Below, one piece after another: positions 6,981 to 15,990 of a DNA stretch of 64,000 nucleotides. Below the pieces are notes generated by a model. That model saw nothing but the letters and a program-made list of their open reading frames with translations, did not search any database and was not told the origin of the DNA. This DNA comes from Gemmatimonadota bacterium (GTDB taxonomy: Bacteria; Gemmatimonadota; Gemmatimonadetes; Gemmatimonadales; Gemmatimonadaceae): contig JAHFCU010000003.1 of NCBI GenBank assembly GCA_023249305.1, positions 51,975 to 115,974 on the forward strand, given 5' to 3'. How positions within the stretch are numbered: the stretch's first letter is position 1; each line of letters opens with the position of its first letter. The position numbers and the translations under genes are program-made.

Positions 6981-9900
6981 CTACGGAATCCGACGGCCGC
7001 TCGCTCCGCCAGCAGCGCCGCCGGCGCCGCCGGTGCTTCCATCGGGCCGTCGTCCCCCCTGAGCGCCGCCCGGTCGCAGGGACGGATTCTTCACCGACTC
7101 GGGCACCTCCGCCCACTGGTCGGCCGTCAGCGTCTTTTGAATGGCTTGCGTAGCCTGCAGGTAGTTGTTGCGCGCTTCCTGCAGGATGGGCTGGAGCTTG
7201 GGGAAGAGCGTCTGCAAATCGCCGCCGCTCTTCTCCTGCTTCTTCATCTCCGCCTCAACGCGCTTCGTGATATCCTGAGTCTTCGCGTCCAGCGAATCGC
7301 CGATTGCCTTGATCGTCGCGATCTGCGCGGGGGTCAGCTTCAGGATGTCCTTCATGTCCATCAGCGGCGTGACCGGATTCGGCGCGAGGCGGCGCACGAT
7401 GGCGCGGAAGTCCATCGCCGGCCGGTTGTTGTTGCCGCTGGCGTTCAACATGCCCTCGAGCAGTTGGCGCTGGCGGTCCACGCCGACCTGCAGACGCGCG
7501 GTCAGCGAGATCTGGAACGGATTGCGCAGGGCCGAACGCGCGAGCGCGTTACTGCCGAAGCGCTCGTTGACGGTGTATCGGAACCGATTCGCGACGGGAT
7601 CGAAGCCGCGCACGTAGAGCAGCGTGTTGTCCACGAATGCGGGCTGGCCCCATCCACGGAGGTGGTCGGCGCCGTGCAGCAGCTGATCGAGACCGGCCAG
7701 CGGATTGTTGAGCCCCACCTGTAGTTGCAGGCGGCGGCCGATGGTAGCGCCCAGCTGCGGGCGGAAGTTGAGCTGCAGGTCGAGCGACGTGGTCCACGGG
7801 GCGCGGCAGCTATTGCGGCCGGCGACGCTGTTGATTTGCGCGAGCAGGCAGCGGTGTGCCGCGCCAGGCGCCTCGGCGAGCAGGCGCTGCATGCCGTTCG
7901 ACAGCGCAGTGTCGCCGGCCGACGTCGGGTCGAAGATGAACGCGCGATCGTTGCGCGCGCCGTCCCCGTTGATGTCACCGGCCACACGCGGTGTGTATGG
8001 CTGGCCGGACTGCACACGCAGCACGCCCGTGACGTCGAGCCATGGCCGCGCGAGCCACGTCACTGAACCATTGATGCCGTGCCGGCGCTCGAGGTCGCTC
8101 GTCCACGTGGGAAGCGCGTCGGGATCGCCGGCCGTGGTCGCCGAAGAGAAACCGCCGGCCGCGCTCCCGCCCGAGAACGACGACTGGTCGGTGGATCGCG
8201 TGGCCGTGTACGACAGGTTCCACACGAGCTGGCGCAGCGAGTTGCCGCTGACACTTGCCGTGATCTGCGTCGTGTGCGAGGCGAGTGGCGACGCCACGAG
8301 GAACACGTAGCCATACGCGGGGTCGATGCGCGACGCCGTGAGCGTCGTCGCGCCAGTCGTCGGGATGATCGTTGACGCCGGCACGAACACCGGTCTGTTC
8401 CCCTCGCTCGAGAGCCGGAACTGCGGCACCTGCGACAGGTTGAGATCGGTCACGCCATAAAGGCTCGTTCCCATCGAGTACGTCGCGTCAATGCTCGCGT
8501 TGTATCGCTGAAGGAAGCGCTTGGAGAGGCCAAGGGATCCGCGAATCGAACGCGGCGTCGCAAAGTTCGATGCAAACGCCGTGACATTGGGACGCGTGCG
8601 GCTCAGTGGCACACTCGGACCGGAGCCGTCGGCGCACGTGGTCGGGATGGTCGAGAAGTCGTGCAGGTACGATGCCCAGTCGGGCGTCGGCACCGCGGCA
8701 CCGACGCAGACGAGCTGCGTCTCGCCGCCGGGCAAACCCGTGGCGTCAATGGCCGACGAGAACAACTGCGTCGGCGCCCGCCCGCGGAATTCGCCAATGC
8801 CGCCACGAACAATCCACGGCTGCGGAATCTGCGGCTGCTGTTGCTGCGGGTTCTGTCCGCCGAGCATACCGAGCAAGCCGCCCATGCCACCGGCACCGCC
8901 GCCGGGGCCGCCTGCGAACCCGCCGCCACCGAATCCACCGCCGCCACCGCCGCGACCCTCGCCACCGCGCGCTTCGCCACCGCGCGCTTCGCCACCGCCG
9001 CCGCCCTGAGCGCCCGGACGGTTCGCGCGACGTCCGGTGTCGGGCGGCAAGCCGAGGGTGAGCGTGAAGCCGAGGCGCGGACTCACGCGCACGTCCGATG
9101 GAATGCGATCGGTGCGCAAGCCGAACTTCGTGCTAATGTCCGGATTATACGCTGGCTGGCCGTCAATGCCGCTTCCTTCACCGCGAATACCATAGGTGAG
9201 TTGGAACGCGCGATTGGGACGCCAGATATCGCCGAAGTACACCGCCGCCGTCACTGCACCACCGGTGCGTTGCGCCGGCGCGAACGACCGCGTGAACTGG
9301 CTCGGGCGATTTGCGTCGAGGTCGGTGAGTGACTGGAACTGGAAGTTGCCCGACCGATTCGCGCCGGCCGTCGTGCGGAACCCGGAGCGGTTGATGAGTT
9401 CACCCAGCTTCCAACGATGCTTGCCGCCGCCGGAGAGCCAGGACGTTTCGTTGGTGACCTCAAGCGCGGTGGAGGCGTTGTCGTTGGGTAGTGCGCCGTT
9501 GCCTCCGAAGTCGAGGCCGGTGAGGCCCAACTGGCCCGTGGCGAGGTTGCTCGCGACATAGACGCGCGCTTCGGGGAGCCGGAGATACGGATTCGCGCCA
9601 CGCGTGTCGAGCGAATACGAGCCCTTGAACTCGTTCAGGAACTGTCCCATCACCGACGACAGCGACGCAAGCCCGCCGACCGTGCTCCCCCTCTGCTCGC
9701 CGGCGTGCGTCGGCACACTCTGCGCCGAACTGCGGAAGCCGTCGAGCAGACTCCCCGCAATGTTGCCGCGGATGGACAGTGAATGCGCTTCCGTCAGCTG
9801 CTGGTCGAGGCGCACGATTCCGGTGAGGTTGTCCGTCGTCCGATCATCGGGAACGAGCGCGTTGCGCGCTGGCAGGCCGTAGCGCTGCAGCAAGCTCAGG

Positions 9901-10877
9901 AACCGCGCCGCCGAATCGGGCTGCACATTCAGCGCCTCGAGCGCCTGCGGGCCTGCTCCGAGCAGTGACTGCAGCGCATCGAGGCGACGACGCACCTGGA
10001 AACTCGCGAACCAGAACGTCTGGTCCTTGGCGATGGGGCCGCCCAACCCGCCGCTCACCTGGTGCTGCGTGTACGCGCCGCTGAACGTCGTGCCGCTGTT
10101 GTCGCCGGTGGCGAACTCGAGATCCGGGTCGCGCAGCGCATACGAGAGCGAACCCGACAGGTCGTTCGTGCCGCCGCGCGTTGTGGTCGCCACCTGGCCG
10201 CCCGTGAACTGGCCGCGCGCGATATCGTACGTGCTGGTGATCACGCGCGTGCTGCGCACGGCCTCGGCCGGCACCGAACCGCCGAATGAGAGACCGTCGA
10301 GCGTCACTAGGTTCTGGTCAGCGCGCTGTCCGGCTACTGAGAATCCGGCCGACGACGTGTCGGTGCCCGTGATGCCGACAACGCCGGCCGCGAGCGAGGC
10401 GATCGCGTTCGGGTCGGATGCGTCAATCGGAAGGCGCAGCAGTTGCTCTCCTGAGAGGGCGCGCTCCGTACTACCCGGCGTCGGCTGATTCTCGTTCGGT
10501 CGCGGGGTCTGCCGCGAACTCACGATCACCGCACTGAGGGTCGTCGGCGAAAGGCGGAAATCGGCGACGAGGCGGTCTTCGTCGGACAGCCTGTTCAGGC
10601 TCACCGAGGCCGGCTGCAACCCGATGGCGCGTGCGGTCACGCGATACTGGCCGCCGCCATCGGGGAAGAGCAGGGTGTACTGACCCTTGTCGTTCGTTGT
10701 TCGCACGCGCGTGGTGCCCGTCTCGATGGACATCACTTCGATGCGCGCGTTGGCAACCGGACGATTCTCGGTGTTGCGCACCACGCCGGTGATGATGTCC
10801 GTGCTGCTGCCGACCTGCGCCTCGGCAAACCGGGGCGCGAGCAGCAGGACGAGGGCCAGAAAGAGCTTGGATCGCAT
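6981..10877 (-). CDS. TonB-dependent receptor with C-terminal Spy-like domain
   Basis: The protein has 1298 residues: a signal peptide (MRSKLFLALVLLLAPRFAEAQ), a carboxypeptidase-regulatory-like beta-sandwich (about 25-115; DIITGVVRNTENRPVANARIE), a plug domain (about 130-240) and an outer-membrane barrel. A Gly/Arg/Glu-rich low-complexity stretch near residues 620-680 interrupts the barrel. After what looks like the final strand (NPFQISLTARLQVG) there is a helical extension with LKLTPAQ and LTADQ motifs and a Gly-rich tail. This is the same motif pair as in the two Spy-like sensors nearby. The gene is last in the operon sigma / membrane protein / Spy-like / receptor. Its substrate is unknown. 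Confidence 0.88.
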   Translation of the reverse strand: MRSKLFLALVLLLAPRFAEAQVGSSTDIITGVVRNTENRPVANARIEVMSIETGTTRVRTTNDKGQYTLLFPDGGGQYRVTARAIGLQPASVSLNRLSDEDRLVADFRLSPTTLSAVIVSSRQTPRPNENQPTPGSTERALSGEQLLRLPIDASDPNAIASLAAGVVGITGTDTSSAGFSVAGQRADQNLVTLDGLSFGGSVPAEAVRSTRVITSTYDIARGQFTGGQVATTTRGGTNDLSGSLSYALRDPDLEFATGDNSGTTFSGAYTQHQVSGGLGGPIAKDQTFWFASFQVRRRLDALQSLLGAGPQALEALNVQPDSAARFLSLLQRYGLPARNALVPDDRTTDNLTGIVRLDQQLTEAHSLSIRGNIAGSLLDGFRSSAQSVPTHAGEQRGSTVGGLASLSSVMGQFLNEFKGSYSLDTRGANPYLRLPEARVYVASNLATGQLGLTGLDFGGNGALPNDNASTALEVTNETSWLSGGGKHRWKLGELINRSGFRTTAGANRSGNFQFQSLTDLDANRPSQFTRSFAPAQRTGGAVTAAVYFGDIWRPNRAFQLTYGIRGEGSGIDGQPAYNPDISTKFGLRTDRIPSDVRVSPRLGFTLTLGLPPDTGRRANRPGAQGGGGGEARGGEARGGEGRGGGGGGFGGGGFAGGPGGGAGGMGGLLGMLGGQNPQQQQPQIPQPWIVRGGIGEFRGRAPTQLFSSAIDATGLPGGETQLVCVGAAVPTPDWASYLHDFSTIPTTCADGSGPSVPLSRTRPNVTAFASNFATPRSIRGSLGLSKRFLQRYNASIDATYSMGTSLYGVTDLNLSQVPQFRLSSEGNRPVFVPASTIIPTTGATTLTASRIDPAYGYVFLVASPLASHTTQITASVSGNSLRQLVWNLSYTATRSTDQSSFSGGSAAGGFSSATTAGDPDALPTWTSDLERRHGINGSVTWLARPWLDVTGVLRVQSGQPYTPRVAGDINGDGARNDRAFIFDPTSAGDTALSNGMQRLLAEAPGAAHRCLLAQINSVAGRNSCRAPWTTSLDLQLNFRPQLGATIGRRLQLQVGLNNPLAGLDQLLHGADHLRGWGQPAFVDNTLLYVRGFDPVANRFRYTVNERFGSNALARSALRNPFQISLTARLQVGVDRQRQLLEGMLNASGNNNRPAMDFRAIVRRLAPNPVTPLMDMKDILKLTPAQIATIKAIGDSLDAKTQDITKRVEAEMKKQEKSGGDLQTLFPKLQPILQEARNNYLQATQAIQKTLTADQWAEVPESVKNPSLRPGGAQGGRRPDGSTGGAGGAAGGASGRRIP
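7030..7360 (-). other. Spy/LTxxQ-like C-terminal domain of the TonB-dependent receptor
   Basis: This sub-region encodes roughly the last 105 structured residues of the receptor. It reads LKLTPAQIATIKAIGDSL, then a Lys/Glu-rich helix, a loop with GGD, a second helix and TLTADQWAEVPESV. The two L-T-x-x-Q motifs are 64 residues apart, against 40 in the two stand-alone sensors at 4834-5199 and 10896-11405. A barrel normally ends with its last strand, so a soluble domain here is unusual and would probably lie in the periplasm. Confidence 0.6.
8959..8999 (-). repeat. 15-bp tandem repeat coding GGEAR units
   Basis: Two perfect copies of a 15-bp unit (8959-8973 and 8974-8988) and a partial third lie inside the receptor gene. 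They encode R-G-G-E-A repeats in the low-complexity part. The repeat keeps the reading frame, so length variation would not break the gene. Confidence 0.75.
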
Positions 10878-10895
10878 GGGAGGCGGGTCCGTCGT

Positions 10896-11405
10896 TTACG
10901 GTCGTGGCATGGGGGGACGGCCCCAATCGCCCGGCCCGCGCTGCGGCGCGCCGTTGGGGAAGCGCTTCCGGAACTCAGCCTCCCGCCGTGCGCGCGCGGA
11001 ATCGAGCAGGGCGCGCTGAGTTGGCGTGAGGATGCTGTCCATGGAGCGCTTGGTCTGCGCCATCAGCGAGTCAATGGCAGGCTGCGTGGATTGGCGAATC
11101 GAACGGAAGCCGTGCATCTGTCGCTCGATGAGCGTGTCAATGCGCACGGCCTGCTCCTCCGTGAGCTTGAGGTCCGCGCCGAGCATCGCGCTCGGTCGGC
11201 GCGGTGCGGGGTGGCGCTCCCCACGCGCCGCCATGCGCGAAGGCCAGATGCGCGGCCGCAGGACGGTGCGCTCGAGCGTCACGCCGGCGACGACGCCAGC
11301 GATAGCGACGATGATCAGGACGAGAACGGCCAGCAGTCGCGGTGCGCGCGACGGTGCGTCCGGCACCGTATCATCTGCCGCGTTGAGATTGATGTTGTCG
11401 GTCAT
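10896..11405 (-). CDS. Membrane-anchored Spy/CpxP-like sensor (module 2)
   Basis: This 169-residue protein has a cytoplasmic tail of about 22 residues, one membrane helix (LLAVLVLIIVAIAGVVAGVTL, about 24-44) and a periplasmic helical part. The latter has LKLTEEQ and LTPTQ exactly 40 residues apart, the same spacing as in the module 1 sensor. A Pro/Gly/Arg-rich tail follows. Its ATG overlaps the stop of the preceding one-helix membrane protein by 4 bp, and the TonB-dependent receptor gene starts 18 bp downstream. By analogy with CnrX/CpxP it should sense an envelope signal for the ECF sigma factor encoded two genes upstream. Confidence 0.75.
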   Translation of the reverse strand: MTDNINLNAADDTVPDAPSRAPRLLAVLVLIIVAIAGVVAGVTLERTVLRPRIWPSRMAARGERHPAPRRPSAMLGADLKLTEEQAVRIDTLIERQMHGFRSIRQSTQPAIDSLMAQTKRSMDSILTPTQRALLDSARARREAEFRKRFPNGAPQRGPGDWGRPPMPRP

Positions 11406-11794
11406 CGCTCCACCGCCATAGCAATGAGGAACTCCGTAGAATCCGGGCCGACGACCGCGTCGGTCACTAACCGGCGCGACCCGCCGGCCACGGCGCCCTG
11501 CAGGTCACTCGACGCGGCGGCCTGCGCCGCGACCTCGGCTTCACTGCGCACCGAGCGGTTGAGGATCACGGCCGCAATCAGCGCCGCGGCGATCCCGATC
11601 GGTACGGCGGCGCGACCATAGCGCGCCACCCATCCGTACCACGGCGTATCCACGCGCTGCATCCGGTGCCGCCGTGTGGCGATCACGATGCGCTCGCGGA
11701 GCTGCTCCTCGCGCAGCAGCGCGCCGAGGGCCGGATCGCGCGGCGGATCCTGAGCGAGGTAGTCGTCGGTCGGGTTGAACTGATCGTTGCTCAT
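11402..11794 (-). CDS. Single-helix membrane protein, probable anti-sigma factor (module 2)
   Basis: The start is at the ATG at 11792-11794 (MSNDQFNPTDDYLAQ), which overlaps the sigma gene stop as ATGA. The product has 130 residues: a cytoplasmic N-terminal part of about 62 residues, one membrane helix (AAVPIGIAAALIAAVIL) and a periplasmic tail of about 45 residues. It has no zinc anti-sigma motif. Sequence similarity to the module 1 protein is low, but gene order, size and topology agree, so I infer the same role of holding the ECF sigma factor at the membrane. Confidence 0.6.
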   Translation of the reverse strand: MSNDQFNPTDDYLAQDPPRDPALGALLREEQLRERIVIATRRHRMQRVDTPWYGWVARYGRAAVPIGIAAALIAAVILNRSVRSEAEVAAQAAASSDLQGAVAGGSRRLVTDAVVGPDSTEFLIAMAVER

Positions 11795-12369
11795 GCGTTC
11801 CCCTCGTCCCGCAGCGGTGCCAGCGCTGTACGCAGACTCTTCTTGGCCTGGTGCAGGTGCCACCGCACGTTTTCGGGCGTGAGGCCGAGGTGTTCGGCAA
11901 TCTCGACGCCCTTCCATCCTTCCACTTCGAACAGCATCACGATCTCGCGTTGCCGCGGCGTCAGCGCCGCGAGCGCGGCGTCGAACCGCTCCCGCACTTC
12001 CTGTCGGATCAGAACCTCATCCGGCGCCGCGTCCGGCGAGGCGGCATCGAGCGGCTCTGGCTCGGTTTGCCGTACCCGCCGGGCGCGCAGCTGGTTGATG
12101 CCCAGATTGCGCAGTAGCGTGAAGAACCACGGCCCGAACGGGCGCCCTGGATCAAGCAGCGGGAGGCGGTCCATCGCGCGCAGGAACGCGTCCTGCACGA
12201 GGTCTTCCGCATCGCTGCGGTCTCCCAACAACCGTTCGGCGGCGACGAGAGCACCCGGGAGATGGCGACGGACGAGCGCATCGAACGCCGCCGGATCGCC
12301 GCGCCGTGCGCGGGCGACCAACGCCGATTCGTCTGCGTCGGGGGCCTGCTCGCGGGTGGACTCTCGCAT
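11791..12369 (-). CDS. ECF RNA polymerase sigma factor (module 2)
   Basis: The start is at the ATG at 12367-12369, preceded by GAGGAG at a spacing of 4 bases; a TTG 12 bases upstream is less likely. The protein has 192 residues with sigma region 2 (DPAAFDALVRRHLPGALVAAE, DAEDLVQDAFLRAMDRL), the FTLLRNLGINQLR segment, and region 4 with VEGWKGVEIAEHLGLTPENVRWHLHQAKK. It is the first gene of the operon that ends in the 1298-residue receptor. Confidence 0.9.
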   Translation of the reverse strand: MRESTREQAPDADESALVARARRGDPAAFDALVRRHLPGALVAAERLLGDRSDAEDLVQDAFLRAMDRLPLLDPGRPFGPWFFTLLRNLGINQLRARRVRQTEPEPLDAASPDAAPDEVLIRQEVRERFDAALAALTPRQREIVMLFEVEGWKGVEIAEHLGLTPENVRWHLHQAKKSLRTALAPLRDEGNA

Positions 12370-12718
12370 CCAACTCCTCAAACACGCAGCCGGGCGCGGT
12401 TGTTAGCCGTGTCCGTCATCGCGGAGTCTGGGAGGGGTCCTGAACGCTCGGCCGTGTGTTGGCCGCGAGCGAGCCCGCCGTGCGCGATTTGCGCACCAGC
12501 GGCTCGGCGCAGGTCCGTGAAGTACGGGGCGACAGATCGGCAGGGAAACGCATGATCGGCCGTACGAGAGGAGACAGGACTACAATGCCGATTGGGGATT
12601 CACGGCGCGAGAGGCCGGGGGCGCCGGCGTTGCCTCATTCAACGGGGCCCCACCTCGCCCTTACCGCCTCATCTGGCGCGCCGCAGATTCTCGAAGTCAC
12701 TCCACCTCGGGATCTTTT
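12370..12718. other. Divergent intergenic region
   Basis: These 349 bases separate the minus-strand sigma operon from the plus-strand propeller gene and must hold promoters for both. I see a TACAAT hexamer near 12580 on the plus strand but no matching -35. The ATG after it opens a frame that only overlaps the propeller gene, so I do not call a small gene. No clear hairpin or known regulatory RNA is visible. Confidence 0.5.
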
Positions 12719-15700
12719 ATGCATACACGCCTCCGCCCGTTCATTGCGGTCGCTCTGTTTCCGATCGCCACGCTCTCACTTGCGTCGCAGACACCTTCGG
12801 GTCGGCGCACCTCTCAGCCAGCGCCCGCCGCGACCGCTGCCGTGCCGTCCGCCGATGCGTGGGCCGGCCTCCATTGGCGCACGATCGGTCCAGAGGGGAA
12901 CCGCTTCTCCGCTGCCGCCGGCATCCCTGGCGATCCGCTGACGTACTACGTCGGCGCAGCATCTGGCGGCGTGTGGAAGACCACCGACGGCGGCACCAAC
13001 TGGCGGCCGATCTTCGATGGGCAGGTCGTGCAGTCCATCGGCTCCATCGCAGTCGCGCGCTCGGACCGCAACGTCGTGTGGGTGGGCACCGGCGAAGGGC
13101 ACATTCGCAGTCACATCTCCATTGGACAGGGCGTCTACAAATCCACCGATGCCGGTGAGACGTGGACGTTGACGGGCCTCGAGAAGACATCGCGCATTCC
13201 GCGCATCGTCGTGCATCCGCAGGATCCCAACACGGCACTCGTGTGCGCGCTCGGCAATGCCTACGGGCCGCAGCAGGAACGCGGCGTCTATCGCACGACT
13301 GACGGCGGCGCCACGTGGACGCGCGTGCTCTTCGTCGACGAGAACACGGGCTGCTCGGACCTCCAGATGGACCAGTCGAATCCGCGCATGCTCTTCGCGG
13401 GCATGTGGCAGTTGGAGATCCACACCTGGGGGCGCACGAGTGGCGGACCTAGCGGCGGACTCTTTGTCTCGCGGGATGGTGGCGCCACATGGACGCGACT
13501 CACGGGCAACGGCCTTCCGGCCAAGCCCGTCGGCAAGGTCGCGATCGCAATCGCCAACTCGAATCCGCAGCGTGTGTTTGCGATGATCGAGACGGGTGAC
13601 GGCATCCCGTGGAACGGCGAGCCGACGGAGAGCGGTCAACTCTGGCGATCCGACGACGGCGGCCGGCAGTGGACGCTCATTAGCCGCGACCGCAACGTGA
13701 TGGGCCGCGCGCACTACTACTCGCGCATGGCTGTCGCGACGGACGACGAAAATGAAGCGTACTTCCTGACTGCATCGTACTCGAAGACGATTGACGGTGG
13801 GCGTACCATCGAGACCGTGCCGCGTGGCCAGGCGCCGGGCGGCGATCACCACGACATCTGGATTGACCCTACGAACGCCAGCCGGATGATCGTCGCGCAC
13901 GACCAGGGGTTGTCAATCACGCAGAATCGCGGGCGCACATGGTACCGTCAGCGGCTGCTGAATGCGCAGATCTACCATGTGACGACGGACAACCTGATTC
14001 CGTACAACGTCTACGGAAACAAGCAGGACGAACCGACGTACCGTGGCCCCAGCAACGGCCGCCTGCAGGGCGGACGGATTGCGCGCGGACAGTGGCACTC
14101 GGTGGGCGGCGGTGAAAGCGGCTGGGCGACGCCCGATCCAGTCGACCCGAACGTCATCTGGTCCACTGCGTCCGGTTCGGGCATGGTGGGTGGAATCGTC
14201 GTGCGCTTCGAGGAGAATCGCCGCCAGTTCCGCACGGTCGAGATCTGGCCGAAGCAGTCCAACGGCCCGGCGTCGGGTGTGAAGTACCGCTTCGTCTGGG
14301 ATTCGCCGCTGCAGATCTCGCCGTGGGACCACAACACGATCTACGTGGGCAGCCAACACGTCCACCGCACGCGTGACGGCGGCCAGAGCTGGCAGCTCAT
14401 CAGCCCGGACCTCACGCTGAACGACCGGAGCCGCATGGGCAGTTCGGGCGGACTGACGCCCGACAATATCGGCGTGGAATACGCGGGGGTGGTGTACGCG
14501 ATCGCCGAGTCGGCCAAAGAGCGCGGCTTGATCTGGGCGGGGACGAACGATGGCCTCGTGCACGTGACGCGCGACACGGGCGCGACGTGGACGAATGTCA
14601 CGGCCAACCTGCCGAATCTCCCCGCGTGGGGATCGGTGCGCAGCATCGCGCCGTCGAAGTACGACGCGGGCACGGCGTACCTGACGGTGGATTTCCATCA
14701 AGTGAACAACCGCGACCCGTTCGTCTACAAGACTTCGGACTACGGCAGGACGTGGAAGACGATCACCAACGGCCTGCCGAAGAACAACCTGAGCTACGCC
14801 AAGGTCATCGTCGAGGATCCGGTGCGCCGTGGGCTGCTCTACCTCGGCACGGAGAACGCCATCTACGTGTCTTTCGATGCGGGCGAGCAGTGGCTGCCGC
14901 TGCAGAACGACCTGCCGCGCGCGCCGGTCTCGGGCATCGCGGTGCAGGAGCACTTCAACGACCTGGTGATCTCCACCTATGGACGCGGCTTCTTCATCCT
15001 CGATGACATCGGGCCGCTGCAGCAGCTCACGAGCGACGTGGCAAACTCGGCGGCGCACCTCTTCGTGCCGCGGGCGGCGTATCGCTTCCGCACCATCACG
15101 TCGCCCTCGTCGTCGTATGACGACCCGACAATGGGTGAAGACCCGGCGTACGGGGCGGACATCAACTACTGGCTCAAGGCGCCCGCCGCACAGGCGCCAG
15201 CGATCACGATCCTCGACGCGCAGGGGCGCACGGTGCGCACGCTGCGCGGTACAAATAAGGCGGGGATCAACCGCGTGATGTGGGACCTGAGAGACGAGCC
15301 GGGCAAGGAGACGCGCCTTTACACGAGCCCGATGTACGCGCCGTATATCACGGTGGGACCTGACGGCCGGGAAGCGCCGGGCACATCGCGGCTCGCGCTG
15401 CTCGTCGCGCCGGGAACGTACACCGTCAAGCTTGCGGTGGGCGGCGCCGAGCAAACGCGCTCGCTCGAGGTACGGAAAGACCCGAACACGGGTGGCAACG
15501 ATGCGGACCTCGCCGAGCAGGCGCGCATGTTGGAGGCGATCCGCGCCGACATGAACTCGGGCGCCACTGCAGTCACCCGTGCCGAGTTGGTGCGCGCGCA
15601 GCTCGAGGCCGTGCGACGCGTGAGTGCAGACGCCGAAGTGAAGCGAGAGGCGGACGCACTGGGCGGCAAGCTGGCGGATGGCGAGATGCCGCTCGTGGAC

Positions 15701-15967
15701 CTGCGGCTCACCGGCACCGGTCAGGACGGCGTGCGCTTTGCGGCGGCGCTGCTGGCCAACCTCTCATACCTCGCGGGCGGGCTTTCGGGCGGCGATTTCC
15801 GCCCGACGACGCAACAAGTGGAGGTGCAGGGAATCCTCAAGGACGCGGTCAAGGTGAACGTTGCGGCATTGGACGCGCTGCTGGCGAAGGACCTCGCCGC
15901 GTTCAATGCGATGCTGCGGACGAAGAACGTGCCGAACGTCATCAGCGCGGCGCCGCCCGTGCCGTGA
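12719..15967 (+). CDS. Secreted Asp-box beta-propeller protein (VPS10/sortilin-like)
   Basis: The protein has 1082 residues, with a signal peptide (MHTRLRPFIAVALFPIATLSLASQ). At least nine Asp-box repeats (S/T-x-D-x-G-x-T-W) are visible, for example TTDGGTNW, STDAGETW, TTDGGATW, SRDGGATW, SDDGGRQW, TRDGGQSW, TRDTGATW and TSDYGRTW. They mark one or two BNR-type propellers over residues 50-760. A C-terminal part of about 300 residues has a FlgD-like sandwich (TILDAQGRTVRTLRG). Such proteins are abundant in Gemmatimonadota and Bacteroidota and are often annotated as glycosyl hydrolase, but I see no catalytic evidence. No ribosome site is obvious before the ATG. Confidence 0.85.
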   Translation: MHTRLRPFIAVALFPIATLSLASQTPSGRRTSQPAPAATAAVPSADAWAGLHWRTIGPEGNRFSAAAGIPGDPLTYYVGAASGGVWKTTDGGTNWRPIFDGQVVQSIGSIAVARSDRNVVWVGTGEGHIRSHISIGQGVYKSTDAGETWTLTGLEKTSRIPRIVVHPQDPNTALVCALGNAYGPQQERGVYRTTDGGATWTRVLFVDENTGCSDLQMDQSNPRMLFAGMWQLEIHTWGRTSGGPSGGLFVSRDGGATWTRLTGNGLPAKPVGKVAIAIANSNPQRVFAMIETGDGIPWNGEPTESGQLWRSDDGGRQWTLISRDRNVMGRAHYYSRMAVATDDENEAYFLTASYSKTIDGGRTIETVPRGQAPGGDHHDIWIDPTNASRMIVAHDQGLSITQNRGRTWYRQRLLNAQIYHVTTDNLIPYNVYGNKQDEPTYRGPSNGRLQGGRIARGQWHSVGGGESGWATPDPVDPNVIWSTASGSGMVGGIVVRFEENRRQFRTVEIWPKQSNGPASGVKYRFVWDSPLQISPWDHNTIYVGSQHVHRTRDGGQSWQLISPDLTLNDRSRMGSSGGLTPDNIGVEYAGVVYAIAESAKERGLIWAGTNDGLVHVTRDTGATWTNVTANLPNLPAWGSVRSIAPSKYDAGTAYLTVDFHQVNNRDPFVYKTSDYGRTWKTITNGLPKNNLSYAKVIVEDPVRRGLLYLGTENAIYVSFDAGEQWLPLQNDLPRAPVSGIAVQEHFNDLVISTYGRGFFILDDIGPLQQLTSDVANSAAHLFVPRAAYRFRTITSPSSSYDDPTMGEDPAYGADINYWLKAPAAQAPAITILDAQGRTVRTLRGTNKAGINRVMWDLRDEPGKETRLYTSPMYAPYITVGPDGREAPGTSRLALLVAPGTYTVKLAVGGAEQTRSLEVRKDPNTGGNDADLAEQARMLEAIRADMNSGATAVTRAELVRAQLEAVRRVSADAEVKREADALGGKLADGEMPLVDLRLTGTGQDGVRFAAALLANLSYLAGGLSGGDFRPTTQQVEVQGILKDAVKVNVAALDALLAKDLAAFNAMLRTKNVPNVISAAPPVP

Positions 15968-15990
15968 GCGAACGGCTGCTTCGCCGGGCT

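Noticed and set aside
8959..8999. Short tandem repeat considered as a CRISPR-like array
   Set aside because: The unit is 15 bp without spacers and codes for Gly/Glu/Ala/Arg in frame; it is a low-complexity protein segment.
12585..12718. Small gene starting at ATG 12585 after a GAGG-like site
   Set aside because: The frame runs into the propeller gene in another frame and its product has no recognisable features.
13913..15454. A 513-codon minus-strand open frame inside the propeller gene
   Set aside because: The opposite strand encodes Asp-box repeats in register; the antisense product is an Arg/Val/His-rich shadow.
12719..15967. Glycosyl hydrolase as function of the large propeller protein
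   Set aside because: Asp-box repeats show the fold only. I see no catalytic residues of sialidases, so I left the activity open.
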